A stretch of 46,321 nucleotides of DNA from Sphingomonas sp. PP-CE-1A-559 (GTDB lineage Bacteria > Pseudomonadota > Alphaproteobacteria > Sphingomonadales > Sphingomonadaceae), in assembly GCF_004340965.1 (NCBI RefSeq), contig NZ_SLYA01000014.1, forward strand, positions 1 through 46,321, given 5' to 3'. The position numbers were made by a program, and so were the translations under genes. The notes beneath the pieces were generated by a model, which was not told where the DNA came from, ran no database searches, and saw nothing but the letters and a program-made list of their open reading frames with translations. Shown here piece by piece: positions 8,481 to 15,834 of the stretch. Positions within the stretch are counted from its first letter, which is position 1, and each line of letters opens with the position of its first letter.

Positions 8481-8843
8481 TTAGAGCGGTGATGCGGGGT
8501 CGGTCAGGATGCCACAGGCAGCAGCTGCCTTGCCGACCTCAAGCGGCACCTTGGGATCCTTGACCTGCCCAGACACGCGAACGAAGTCGCTGGCCGTCAG
8601 GCGGCCTGGGGTCGTATCGCCTTCGCGCGACGCCTTGGCGGCGCGACCGAGTTGCTGCAGCTGCCTAAGCGATAAGTTTGCCTCGAGCCGGTCGCCGACG
8701 CACTGCGACTGCGCGGGCTGGAAGCCATATCCCTCGAGTGAGGTCGCGATTTTTGCTGACGGATTGACGCAGGCCGCGAGCGACACCGTCGCGATGCCGA
8801 CGCCAACAAGCCCGATCCGGGAAAGACTGCGATGCTGTGCCAT
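8481..8843 (-). CDS. Small lipoprotein of unknown function
   Basis: A 120-residue protein with a lipoprotein signal peptide: residues 1-25 end in the lipobox LAAC (Cys25), so it should be lipidated and anchored in the outer or inner membrane. The mature part (LEGYGFQPAQSQCVGDRLEANLSLRQLQQLGRAAKA ... KAAAACGIL) has two Cys that could pair. The ATG at 8843 follows AAGGGGC at six bases. The pattern resembles a lipoprotein common in sphingomonads, but function is unknown. Convergent with the response regulator, sharing a terminator hairpin. Confidence 0.85.
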   Translation of the reverse strand: MAQHRSLSRIGLVGVGIATVSLAACVNPSAKIATSLEGYGFQPAQSQCVGDRLEANLSLRQLQQLGRAAKASREGDTTPGRLTASDFVRVSGQVKDPKVPLEVGKAAAACGILTDPASPL

Positions 8844-8981
8844 GAAAGCCCCTTGTTTCAGGAGTCATGCAGTCAGACCGGTATGGCCAACGATCTGCTG
8901 ATCCCCAGCGCAAAACCAGCAAGATCGTCTAAAGGTTTCTGATATAATTGCCAGCTTATCGCGTACCAAAATACCAATTTA

Positions 8982-9185
8982 TCAAAACTCGGAAGATGTC
9001 GCAGTATCGGCATTCCCTACTTCGGCACGCGCGCGATAAAGCAACGCAAACCTCTCGTGCAGTCTCTTAGTGCTGTTATCTGTTGAGATCGAAGCGCGGT
9101 GGCTATGCCACTCTGCGCGCGCAGCGTTGTAAGCGCGGTTGCTGGAATCTCGCTCGGTGCTCGCACTGTTGCTGGTACTACGCAT
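8982..9185 (-). CDS. Possible small helical protein
   Basis: A 67-codon frame. The ATG at 9185 has GGAG nine bases upstream. The product is Ser/Thr/Ala/Arg-rich; the middle (RAYNAARAEWHSHRAS ... HERFALLYRARAEVG) looks like a two-helix protein. No family was recognised. The ribosome site and the helical pattern argue for a real gene; the low-complexity Ser-rich ends argue against. Confidence 0.42.
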   Translation of the reverse strand: MRSTSNSASTERDSSNRAYNAARAEWHSHRASISTDNSTKRLHERFALLYRARAEVGNADTATSSEF

Positions 9186-9663
9186 TTTTGTACTCTCCTG
9201 CATGTCCCTACCCAGCGAAACGAAAAGTTAACATAGTGCAGAAGCACCTCAACCTTGGTGCATTCGGCATAGTCACCGTAGCGTTGCGACCCCTGCCATC
9301 GATTATGGGGCGGATGTAGCGCGTCTGTGGGGTGTCATGCTTAGCGGGTAAGTTTGACGAAATTTGTCAAAGGCGGTCTGTCTTCCACACCGGTTTCATT
9401 ACCTATTGGCGTAAACTAAGATTACACAGCTAGCCAATCCTAGTTACCATTAGAGCGGCGAGCCAAACCTATCACTTCCCTAGCTATAGCCAATACATCC
9501 GAAATAGTATTTGGTTAGCTATGCTGACGCGCATACCAATCTGTCCTACAGATCATGATACTTGTGACCGCCAAGTATCAAAATGGGTCACTCCTTAGGT
9601 GACGTGATATTCATTTAATCCAAGCGATGATTTTGCCGTATCTTCGTTATACGAGGAACGACG
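9186..9663. other. AT-richer leader region of the PAS-LuxR gene
   Basis: No coding frame was seen. The base composition is clearly more AT-rich than in neighbouring genes. TAGCCAAT occurs twice (9431-9438 and 9487-9494), and an imperfect inverted repeat lies at 9481-9521. Promoter and control elements for the PAS-LuxR gene at 9664 are expected here. Confidence 0.5.
9481..9521. promoter_or_regulatory. Imperfect inverted repeat upstream of PAS-LuxR gene
   Basis: TAGCTATAGCCAATAC (9481-9496) is almost the reverse complement of GTATTTGGTTAGCTA (9507-9521), with a 10-base centre. It lies about 140 bases before the regulator's start codon in AT-rich DNA, so it may be a binding site or a leader hairpin. 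Confidence 0.35.
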
Positions 9664-10782
9664 ATGACAAACGCCTGCATAGATATCTTCACGCGACCCC
9701 ACCAGCCTTCGACGGGGCGGGTGTCGAACGCGCGCGATCGCGACACACAATACGAATGCTTTATTGAGCAAAATCCGGCTCCGGCCATCGTCTGCAGCTT
9801 GCGCGATCTCCGCTACGTCACCGTCAATCGTAGCTTCCTCACGCTGACGAACAGCGCTGACGACCATTGGCTGCGGCGATCGATATATGAGCGGGATATC
9901 CTCGACGGGGTAGTGAACGCCGATCTCGTGAAGCGCGCACTTGTCGAGGCGCAAACCATTCCACAGACCTTGGCGGATCTCGCAATGCCTGACGGCACAA
10001 CCCGGCGCGTGATCGTGGCAGGCCAGCCCGTGACCGTCGCCGGTCAGCCCTGCATGTTGTTTACCTTCACTGATATTGAAGCGTGGCGGGAGAGCGAGCC
10101 GTACCATGCTCGGTATCGAACGAGTGTCGAGGCAGCATTTGCGAACTCGTCGGCATGTATGATGATAGTCGACGCCGCCAACAACGTGGTGAACGTGGCA
10201 AACGAAAGCCTATGCTCGCTGACTGGGTATCAGGCAGATGAGTTGGCAGGACGTTCGATCTATGACGTGGACCTCTGGCCATCGGGGATCGCATCCGGCG
10301 CGGTTCATACCAAATGCGGCCAGCGTCTCGAATGCCTCGTTTCACAGGCCAGTGTCACAGTTGGCGAGCAGACCTATGTGCTTTGGACGTTTCAAGACGT
10401 CACCAAACGTAGAATGGACGAGCGCGATCTCGCTGCCGCGATCGAGGCCACGATTACGGAATCCAAGTGGCTCAGCCATGCGATATTGGATAATCTGACG
10501 CTCCGGTCCGAACCAACGCGCATTAGCGCTCCATCGGGACTGAACGACCTTACTGTACGCGAGCGCGAAGTGCTGGCCTTGATCTGCGAGGGTATGGACG
10601 ACAAGACGATGGCACGTACGCTGAACGTCAGCGGCAACACGGTCCGCAACCACGTTGCTCGCGTTTACAGCAAGATCGGGGTCAACCGTAGAGTAGCAGC
10701 TGCGGCCTGGGGCCGGGCACGTGGGTTCGACAGCGGCTCGGTGCGTACAGTTTTGCCATCGTGCGCCGTTGACCTGTCCTGA
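9664..10782 (+). CDS. PAS-PAS-LuxR transcription regulator
   Basis: A 372-residue protein. Residues about 28-145 form a first PAS domain (FIEQNPAPAIVCSLRDLRYVTVNRSF), 150-260 a second PAS domain (FANSSACMMIVDAANNVVNVANESLCSLTGYQADELAGRS). Residues about 298-360 form a LuxR/GerE helix-turn-helix (LTVREREVLALICEGMDDKTMARTLNVSGNTVRNHVARVYSKIGVNRR). It is a cytoplasmic sensor-regulator; the PAS ligand is unknown. Neither PAS carries the LOV Cys motif, so it is not a LOV photoreceptor. The start follows GAGGAACGACG. It stands alone, with an AT-rich leader upstream that may carry its own operator. Confidence 0.9.
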   Translation: MTNACIDIFTRPHQPSTGRVSNARDRDTQYECFIEQNPAPAIVCSLRDLRYVTVNRSFLTLTNSADDHWLRRSIYERDILDGVVNADLVKRALVEAQTIPQTLADLAMPDGTTRRVIVAGQPVTVAGQPCMLFTFTDIEAWRESEPYHARYRTSVEAAFANSSACMMIVDAANNVVNVANESLCSLTGYQADELAGRSIYDVDLWPSGIASGAVHTKCGQRLECLVSQASVTVGEQTYVLWTFQDVTKRRMDERDLAAAIEATITESKWLSHAILDNLTLRSEPTRISAPSGLNDLTVREREVLALICEGMDDKTMARTLNVSGNTVRNHVARVYSKIGVNRRVAAAAWGRARGFDSGSVRTVLPSCAVDLS

Positions 10783-10835
10783 GCCACCAGCGCTTGAGGC
10801 CGCATGCATCTCGGTGTGGGCGATTCCGTCATTCT

Positions 10836-10858
10836 GACCTTTCCCAAAAGGGAAGGTC
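10836..10858. terminator. Hairpin downstream of the PAS-LuxR gene
   Basis: GACCTTTCCC (10836-10845), loop AAAA, GGGAAGGTC (10850-10858): a near-perfect stem with one unpaired T. It lies 54 bases after the PAS-LuxR stop. No U-tract follows. Confidence 0.4.
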
Positions 10859-11006
10859 GAGTGGGGAATCCCCAGCTCAACGCCCTGAAAAGCACTGGTG
10901 TTGGGTGCCGTTTTCTCGAAATCTGTTCCCAAATCGATTTTCTCGAAATTGCCTAAACGACACGGGAAAACGGGAATCCTTAGCTGACCGCTTTTGGCGA
11001 CGGCTG

Positions 11007-11393
11007 CTAGCGGATATGCTCCATCTTGAGCCCTTTGGCCTTTACCTTCTTCCACTCGCGATCTGCAGTGAGGGCGGGAACGCCAAGTAGGATCGCAAGC
11101 GCTAGACAGGAGCGATCACCAAGGCCGCGCCCAAACTCCTTCGTTTGAGTGTGCAGCTCAGCGGCCGCATACGCGGCCTCCACGTCGTGAGGACGTACAT
11201 CGAGACGAAGCTCGTCTAAGATCTCGCGGATGGTGGCTGCGCCCAAACCACCAAGCAGAAGTTCCTTGATAACCTCCTGCAGGTTGACGGCGGAAATCGC
11301 TGCTCGTCCGATGTGAGGTGTGACCTTGTCGGCGCCTGGTTCATCCCGAACTAGCGCCAGCACTGCGGATGCATCCATTACAACAGATGTCAT
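11007..11393 (-). CDS. vapC: VapC-type PIN-domain toxin ribonuclease
   Basis: A 128-residue PIN-domain protein, the usual length for VapC. The four acidic positions of the Mg-dependent nuclease site are visible: Asp7 (VVMDASA), Glu40 (NLQEVIKE), Asp93 (LGDRSCLALA) and Asp111 (LTADREW). VapC toxins cleave tRNA or rRNA and are held inactive by the co-expressed antitoxin. The start overlaps the antitoxin stop by four bases (ATGA at 11390-11393), so translation is coupled. Gene symbol reflects the family, not a tested orthologue. Confidence 0.93.
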   Translation of the reverse strand: MTSVVMDASAVLALVRDEPGADKVTPHIGRAAISAVNLQEVIKELLLGGLGAATIREILDELRLDVRPHDVEAAYAAAELHTQTKEFGRGLGDRSCLALAILLGVPALTADREWKKVKAKGLKMEHIR

Positions 11394-11683
11394 ACCGGAT
11401 CTCCCTGCCGGTCCGAATGCGAAGACTCGCCTGCCTCGGTGACGGCCTCTGCCTTGCGATCAGATAGGAAGTCGTCGATTGTTCGGGCCTGCTTGGCATG
11501 CTCTCGATAAAGCGCCTGAGCGCGAGAAACCCCGTGACCGATCGGCGACAGACGGACCTGATCGTCCTCAACCGTCAAAATGACCTTCGCATCTCCGTGG
11601 AGCCCCATCGCCTTGCGAACCGATGCTGGCAGAATCATCCGACCGTTACTGGCAACTTTAACGTCTATGGACTGCGTAGCCAT
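11390..11683 (-). CDS. vapB: AbrB/SpoVT-fold antitoxin of a VapBC pair
   Basis: A 97-residue protein. Residues 1-50 form a swapped-hairpin AbrB domain (IDVKVASNGRMILPASVRKAMGLHGDAKVILTVEDDQVRLSP) that binds DNA; the C-terminal half (YREHAKQARTIDDFLSDRKAEA) is the usual toxin-binding helix with an acidic, hydrophilic end. The ATG at 11683 has GAGGAGG nine bases upstream; a TTG six codons earlier lies inside that ribosome site and is unlikely. The pair is expected to repress its own promoter, which would lie just upstream (about 11690-11760). Confidence 0.92.
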   Translation of the reverse strand: MATQSIDVKVASNGRMILPASVRKAMGLHGDAKVILTVEDDQVRLSPIGHGVSRAQALYREHAKQARTIDDFLSDRKAEAVTEAGESSHSDRQGDPV

Positions 11684-11839
11684 CGCGGCGCTCCTCCTCA
11701 ATGCTTCTGAATAGCCTATGCCACTTTAAGAGATGTGACACAATGCGAGCTCTGGCATCGTGCCTAACCTATCAGGCCTCTATGTCAGTCTGGGTATACC
11801 CTGAGCGAGCATGTGGTTTGAACACAAATCCCGTTCAAA

Positions 11840-11891
11840 CAGGGTCGGTAGCAGCGAAATGAAACACCTCATTCACGAGGTCTAGACCCTG
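11840..11891. other. Nested inverted repeat, possible terminator
   Basis: The outer stem CAGGGTC (11840-11846) pairs with GACCCTG (11885-11891), and an inner ACCTC/GAGGT stem (11866-11870 with 11877-11881) has a 6-base loop. It lies between the minus-strand gene ending at 11951 and the vapBC promoter, so it could end that gene's transcript. Confidence 0.3.
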
Positions 11892-11950
11892 CTTGCACAC
11901 ATAGGATGCGTCTGGCTTACCGGCGTGGATCGGGGGTTCGGCCTATGCCT

Positions 11951-12394
11951 CTAGAGGGCAATTGTGGGATTCGTAGTCGATGGCATGAGCGTCGGCACGC
12001 TTTGCATGCTTGACGCTCGGTTCGCGGCTGCCATGAGATCGACGTCAGCCAGATCGCGGCAATCGATCCACCATTTGGCGTCAGTGACCCGAAGGCATGC
12101 GTTACAGTCGGCGTCGCTGTTCGAGCTGAATAGCGCTGCGAGCCGCTTGGTCCTGATCGTCGACGCCCAGCCGATTTGCCGATCGGTGCCGGTTAGCGGT
12201 GGAAGAGCAAGGTGTGAGACAGCTGCGCTGCTTAACGCTGCCGCGGCGACCTCATCAGCCCGCTTTTCTGCAACGAAACAGTCTCGACAGGTAGTCGTCT
12301 TAAGCCACTTGGCTTTGCGTTCCTTCTGGCTGTCGTAGCCTGTGAGATAATGGCCCTGCTCATGACCGCAGGCGTGAATGATCTGTTGTTCCAT
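11951..12394 (-). CDS. Zinc-ribbon-like accessory protein of unknown function
   Basis: A 147-residue protein. The N-terminus HACGHEQGHYLTGYDSQKERKAKWLKTTTCRDC has Cys/His pairs (C-x-H and C-x-x-C) suggesting a single metal-binding ribbon. A central LPPLTGTDRQIGWASTIRTKRLAAL motif and a later ...DAKWWIDCRDL motif follow. This layout matches a family I associate with plasmids and integrative elements in alphaproteobacteria, function unknown. The ATG at 12394 has only a weak ribosome site. It runs in the same direction as, and close to, two other small minus-strand genes and the VapBC pair, which suggests acquired accessory DNA. Confidence 0.8.
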   Translation of the reverse strand: MEQQIIHACGHEQGHYLTGYDSQKERKAKWLKTTTCRDCFVAEKRADEVAAAALSSAAVSHLALPPLTGTDRQIGWASTIRTKRLAALFSSNSDADCNACLRVTDAKWWIDCRDLADVDLMAAANRASSMQSVPTLMPSTTNPTIAL

Positions 12395-12498
12395 GACTAG
12401 GATGATGGCTGTTCGTGGTTTGTGCGCAACGGCAATGAGTCAGGTTGAATCAGAATTGCGCCCAGTGGCTGACGACTGAGCCAGGAGTTCTTGACCGG

Positions 12499-12702
12499 CT
12501 AAGCTGGCGCAACGCCGTTGGCGTTTACGAGACCTGGCCCAACCAATGTGCCAATAAGCCGGACGCGCTTTTCTACCAGATCTACGGGGGTACGATTCAA
12601 TTCCAGCTCGTAGCGGCCACCGACATCGCGGCGAAGATAGAAGGCCCCGCCATCTCGTATTAGGGTGCCAGTCTCATCGACCCGGGTTCCAATCGCTACC
12701 AT
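12499..12702 (-). CDS. DUF5818-like small protein
   Basis: A 67-residue beta-rich protein: GTLIRDGGAFYLRRDVGGRYELELNRTPVDLVEKRVRLIGTLVGPGLVNANGVAPA. The 'G-T-L...D-G-G-A-F-x-L-R-R-D-V-G-G-R-Y-x-L-E-L' core and the '-V-x-x-x-G-V-A' end match the DUF5818 pattern from sphingomonads, thought to be a small OB-like fold. The ATG at 12702 has GGAG...GAAGG upstream. Role unknown. Confidence 0.82.
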   Translation of the reverse strand: MVAIGTRVDETGTLIRDGGAFYLRRDVGGRYELELNRTPVDLVEKRVRLIGTLVGPGLVNANGVAPA

Positions 12703-12811
12703 CGCTGCGCCTTCGCTCCATCATGTCGCGAAAAGGTGCGGGAGATCGTTGGGTTTGAGCGACGTACTTCAGGAGGGCCCATGGTTCTGCCAACCCGTTC
12801 CCGACCGGTCT

Positions 12812-13009
12812 TCAAAAACTGATGTTCCGCCGCGCCATTTCAAGGAACGCCATATCTCCGATTGGTGAGCGGGGTTCGGCTTTGAAGATGTCGGCCAAAT
12901 CGAGCAGATCCTCGTTGGAAAGGTCCGCGATCGAGGCTTCGATCTCGGCAAGGCGCCGCACGGCGTGATCGCCGCGATCGGCGACCCGCTTCATTCTTGT
13001 CTTGAGCAT
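12812..13009 (-). CDS. Small helical protein of unknown function
   Basis: A 65-residue protein: two charged helices, the second ASIADLSNEDLLDLADIFKAEPRSPIGDMAFLEMARRNISF. The 'L-L-D-L-A-D-I-F...P...A-x-x-E-M-x-R-R-x-I' pattern recurs in small sphingomonad proteins, often near other accessory genes. The ATG at 13009 has AGAAGG four bases upstream; ATGs five codons either side are alternatives. The long open frame continuing upstream is not protein-like. Confidence 0.7.
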   Translation of the reverse strand: MLKTRMKRVADRGDHAVRRLAEIEASIADLSNEDLLDLADIFKAEPRSPIGDMAFLEMARRNISF

Positions 13010-13434
13010 GTGGCCTTCTATCATAACTACCGTGGGGGCGGCAGGGGCATTTACGACCGGTTGGCTGAGATCATTCGGCCAAATGCCCGCTATCTGCAGG
13101 TGAAAAACGTCTTCAATGGAGAAACGCACCGCGTTCTGGCGACGGATCCCGAAGCGGCCGGAACGTATAGTTTTGACTGTAAGTGGCGTAATTAGAGTGC
13201 ATGCGGACTGTCTGCATTTCCGGCAGAACTGGTGGTAAATATCGGCAATCAAACCACCGCGGCGAAATGAATGGACGGCCGAAGTCGGAGAGCCGGGAAG
13301 AGTTCGCGAGTGTCCGCTTGTTGGTCTTTGCTTCAGATCGGGGCCCATAAGTGAACCACTGTAACCATAAGGTTAGTTGACGGTAACAAACACCTAAATA
13401 TTGGAGCTGCTTTCGGTTAGCCTGTTTCCGTATA
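13010..13434. other. Intergenic region with a repeat copy
   Basis: No coding frame is convincing. It contains one copy of the dispersed 60-bp element (13267-13326). The LacI gene's 3' end lies at the right edge and the small-protein gene's promoter at the left. Confidence 0.5.
13267..13326 (+). repeat. Dispersed 60-bp element, copy 1
   Basis: Left core GGCCGAAGTCGG and right core GTCCGCTTGTTGGTC, separated by the constant 26 bases between GAAGT (13281-13285) and GTCCG (13312-13316). Aligns without gaps to five other plus-strand copies in the window. Confidence 0.7.
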
Positions 13435-14454
13435 TTAAGCCGGCCCCGAACTTGAGCGCCCGATAAACGTATATGGTACCTGAACCGATCGCGCGGGCCG
13501 GTCGCCTGCCTGTTGGTACGAGGGATCGGCCAGGATATCGATGGCCACGCTTGCAAGAACGGCATTGGGCTGACGAATGGTGGTCAGCTGAGGCCACGCC
13601 ATGCGAGAAATAGGCGCGTCGTCGAAGCCGACGACGGAGAGGGCCTTTGGTACGGCAATGTTCCTGTGCGCGGCGCTGACCAGAACACCCAGAGCCATCT
13701 CGTCGTTGGCGGCGAACACGGCGCTGGGATGGTCGTTGGTCGAGAGGATCGCGTCGCCGGCCGCCATGCCCGACCTGAAACTAAAGTCGCCGGCTTGAAT
13801 CCAGGCATCTCTAATGCCGATTCCAGCGCAACGCATCGCGTCGCAAAAGCCCGCCAGTCGTTTGCCAGCCGCATCGTGCGATACGATCCCCTGAACGAAC
13901 GCAATGTCGCGATGCCCCAGCGTGATAAGGTGATCGGTCATATCGCGCGCGGCCTGGTAGTCGTCGATGTGAATCACCGCGGCCGATGAGCCGGTTCGTG
14001 ATGAATTCAGTTTCACGACCGGGATGCCGCGTTGATCGAGCAGATCGGTGAGATCGGACCAGTCGCAGATCGGCGGGGTTAGAATGACCCCGGCGAGCTG
14101 CAAGGCCTGCAACGTTCTCGATACCTCGTCGAGCGTCTCGGGCCCGTCGCGGTCGATCCTTTCGACGACGAGATGATAGCCGTGATGGCGGCAGCGGGCC
14201 ATTGCGCCCAGCTGTACCTCTGCAGCGTACCCCGATGCCGGATCGTCGAAGAACAATCCGATAAGGTAGGACCGCGAACTCGACAGGCTGCGGGCGTAGG
14301 CGTTCGGGCGATAGTCTAGTTCCGCGACGACGCGCAGGACATGATCCCGCACCGCTGGCCGAACATGCGCCTCCGCATTCATCACCCGCGAAACGGTCTT
14401 GGGCGACACGCCCGCCGCTAGCGCGACATCCTTGATGGTTACCGGCGGCATCAT
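13435..14454 (-). CDS. LacI-family transcription repressor of the glycoside locus
   Basis: A 339-residue LacI/GalR regulator. Residues 5-55 form the helix-turn-helix and hinge (TIKDVALAAGVSPKTVSRVMN ... LDYRPNAYARSLSS). Residues 60-330 are the periplasmic-binding-protein-like sugar sensor (YLIGLFFDDP ... SAVFAANDEMALGVL ... VVGFDD). It should bind a palindromic operator and release it on sugar binding. It begins four bases after the stop of the transporter gene, so both are co-transcribed. The palindrome GACATCGATGTC in front of the GH3 and TonB-receptor genes is the likely operator, and the transporter-lacI operon starts next to one copy, suggesting autoregulation. Confidence 0.95.
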   Translation of the reverse strand: MMPPVTIKDVALAAGVSPKTVSRVMNAEAHVRPAVRDHVLRVVAELDYRPNAYARSLSSSRSYLIGLFFDDPASGYAAEVQLGAMARCRHHGYHLVVERIDRDGPETLDEVSRTLQALQLAGVILTPPICDWSDLTDLLDQRGIPVVKLNSSRTGSSAAVIHIDDYQAARDMTDHLITLGHRDIAFVQGIVSHDAAGKRLAGFCDAMRCAGIGIRDAWIQAGDFSFRSGMAAGDAILSTNDHPSAVFAANDEMALGVLVSAAHRNIAVPKALSVVGFDDAPISRMAWPQLTTIRQPNAVLASVAIDILADPSYQQAGDRPARSVQVPYTFIGRSSSGPA

Positions 14455-14458
14455 CTTG

Positions 14459-15700
14459 CTATAAATCCCATGTTCGGTGCCGCCACCACGCGAACGCCGC
14501 TATGATGATGTAGCAGGCGCCTGGGAGGATGAATGACATCGTCAAGCCGACCGCGTCCGCAACAACACCGGTCAGCAACGGGATGATGGCACCGCCGACG
14601 ACCACCATGCACAACAGCATCGAGGCATAGGTCGCGGTGGAGTGATCGTCGGGCAGCGAAAGCGCGAAGATCGTCGGATACATGATAGCGTTGCACAGTC
14701 CGACCGCGAGCAGCGCCGTGGCGGCCAAGAGCCCCTGTAGGCCGATCGCGATCGCCACGAGCGCGACGGCGGCGATCGCGCAACCGAGCAGCATCGTTGT
14801 CGCACCATAGCGGGTGAGGTAGCGGGCGCCTACCAGTCGGCCGATCAGCGCACCGGTCCAGTACAGACCTACGAGTTGCCCCGCCGCGACCGGCGAGACG
14901 TCCAGAATGTCGGGCATCGCCAGATATTCCACGAGCAGCGTGCCGATCGTGACCTCGGCGCCGACATAGGCGAACATCGCGCCGCCACCTGCCAGCAAGC
15001 GCCGGTTCGACAACACGGCGACGATGCCAGAGAGCGGCACGCGACGCGGCGTTGAGGACGCGGGCAGCAGGTCGCGTCGGCTGATAAAGGCTGCGGCAAG
15101 CACAAGTGCTACCAGCGCGACCGCAAGGAACGGCAGAACGACTCGTATGTGGTCTGCCAGGTCACCAAATCGTTGCCTACCCGTCCCGAGCAGCAGCGCG
15201 GATCCTGCCAGGGACGCCAGTACGGTACCAAGCGAGTTGAAGCCTTGCAGCAAGGTCAGTCGCGAGACGGCGTGGCGTGCCGGTTCGACAACCGGGACGA
15301 CTATGTTGGCGGCGATCTGCAGAAAAGTAACGCCGCCGGCAATCGCGAGGAGCGCGAGTAGAACCGTCATGTACCCAAGCGACCCGAGCGAGACAGCCAG
15401 CAGGCCGCAACCCAGCGCGATGACGACCAGTCCCGCCGCGATGCTTCGCATGTAGCCGAACTTCACCACCAGCACGGTGATCGGCACGGCGAAGAGGAGA
15501 TAGCTTGAATGGAACGCGAACTGCACCAGCAGCGAGCGCGTGTGGTTCAGGCCTTCGATCATCCGCAACCGGGGCACCAGCAATCCGACAAGCGAGTTGA
15601 GGAATCCGCCGAGAAAATAAACGCCGATACAAAGCTGGAACAGCAGTGTCGCGCGCTGTTCGCCGGTAGCGGGCGCAAGGGGCATGCTGCTGGTGTTCAC
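14459..15700 (-). CDS. FHS-family (FucP-like) sugar MFS transporter
   Basis: A 413-residue protein with about twelve hydrophobic segments, an inner-membrane proton-coupled sugar symporter. The N-terminal GVYFLGGFLNSLVGLLVPRLR and the middle GGVTFLQIAANIVVPVVEP (cf. the helix-5 N-P motif) are typical of the fucose/glucose/galactose FHS branch. The late ...GLCNAIMYPTIFALSLPD segment is also characteristic. The GTG start at 15700 has AGGA six bases upstream; the nearby ATG is out of frame. First gene of the minus-strand operon with the LacI regulator and divergent from the exported GH3 enzyme, so it probably imports the mono- or disaccharide that GH3 releases. Confidence 0.93.
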   Translation of the reverse strand: MNTSSMPLAPATGEQRATLLFQLCIGVYFLGGFLNSLVGLLVPRLRMIEGLNHTRSLLVQFAFHSSYLLFAVPITVLVVKFGYMRSIAAGLVVIALGCGLLAVSLGSLGYMTVLLALLAIAGGVTFLQIAANIVVPVVEPARHAVSRLTLLQGFNSLGTVLASLAGSALLLGTGRQRFGDLADHIRVVLPFLAVALVALVLAAAFISRRDLLPASSTPRRVPLSGIVAVLSNRRLLAGGGAMFAYVGAEVTIGTLLVEYLAMPDILDVSPVAAGQLVGLYWTGALIGRLVGARYLTRYGATTMLLGCAIAAVALVAIAIGLQGLLAATALLAVGLCNAIMYPTIFALSLPDDHSTATYASMLLCMVVVGGAIIPLLTGVVADAVGLTMSFILPGACYIIIAAFAWWRHRTWDL

Positions 15701-15759
15701 GCCTCATCCTAGCAAGGCGGGGCTGCTGCGCAATGTATGACGAAGGCATCGTGCTTCGC

Positions 15760-15776
15760 ATTGACATCGATGTCGG
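15760..15776. promoter_or_regulatory. Probable LacI operator, divergent GH3/transporter promoter
   Basis: ATTGACATCGATGTCGG contains the perfect 12-bp palindrome GACATCGATGTC (15763-15774). The same 17 bases occur at 18196-18212 before the TonB receptor. A TTGACA (-35-like) hexamer is embedded in the site, so binding would block RNA polymerase. Located 60 bases before the GH3 start and about 60 bases before the transporter start on the other strand. Confidence 0.8.
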
Positions 15777-15834
15777 AGTTGGCGATCACGCTGCCAAGCC
15801 GCTCGGGAAAATGCGGCATGGGAGGATATCTACG

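Noticed and set aside
10342..11055. A 237-codon minus-strand frame over the PAS-LuxR 3' end.
   Set aside because: It lies antisense to the recognised LuxR domain and its product has no protein-like pattern.
12812..13348. A longer N-terminal extension of the small helical protein gene.
   Set aside because: The upstream part is not protein-like; the start with a visible ribosome site gives a compact 65-residue protein.
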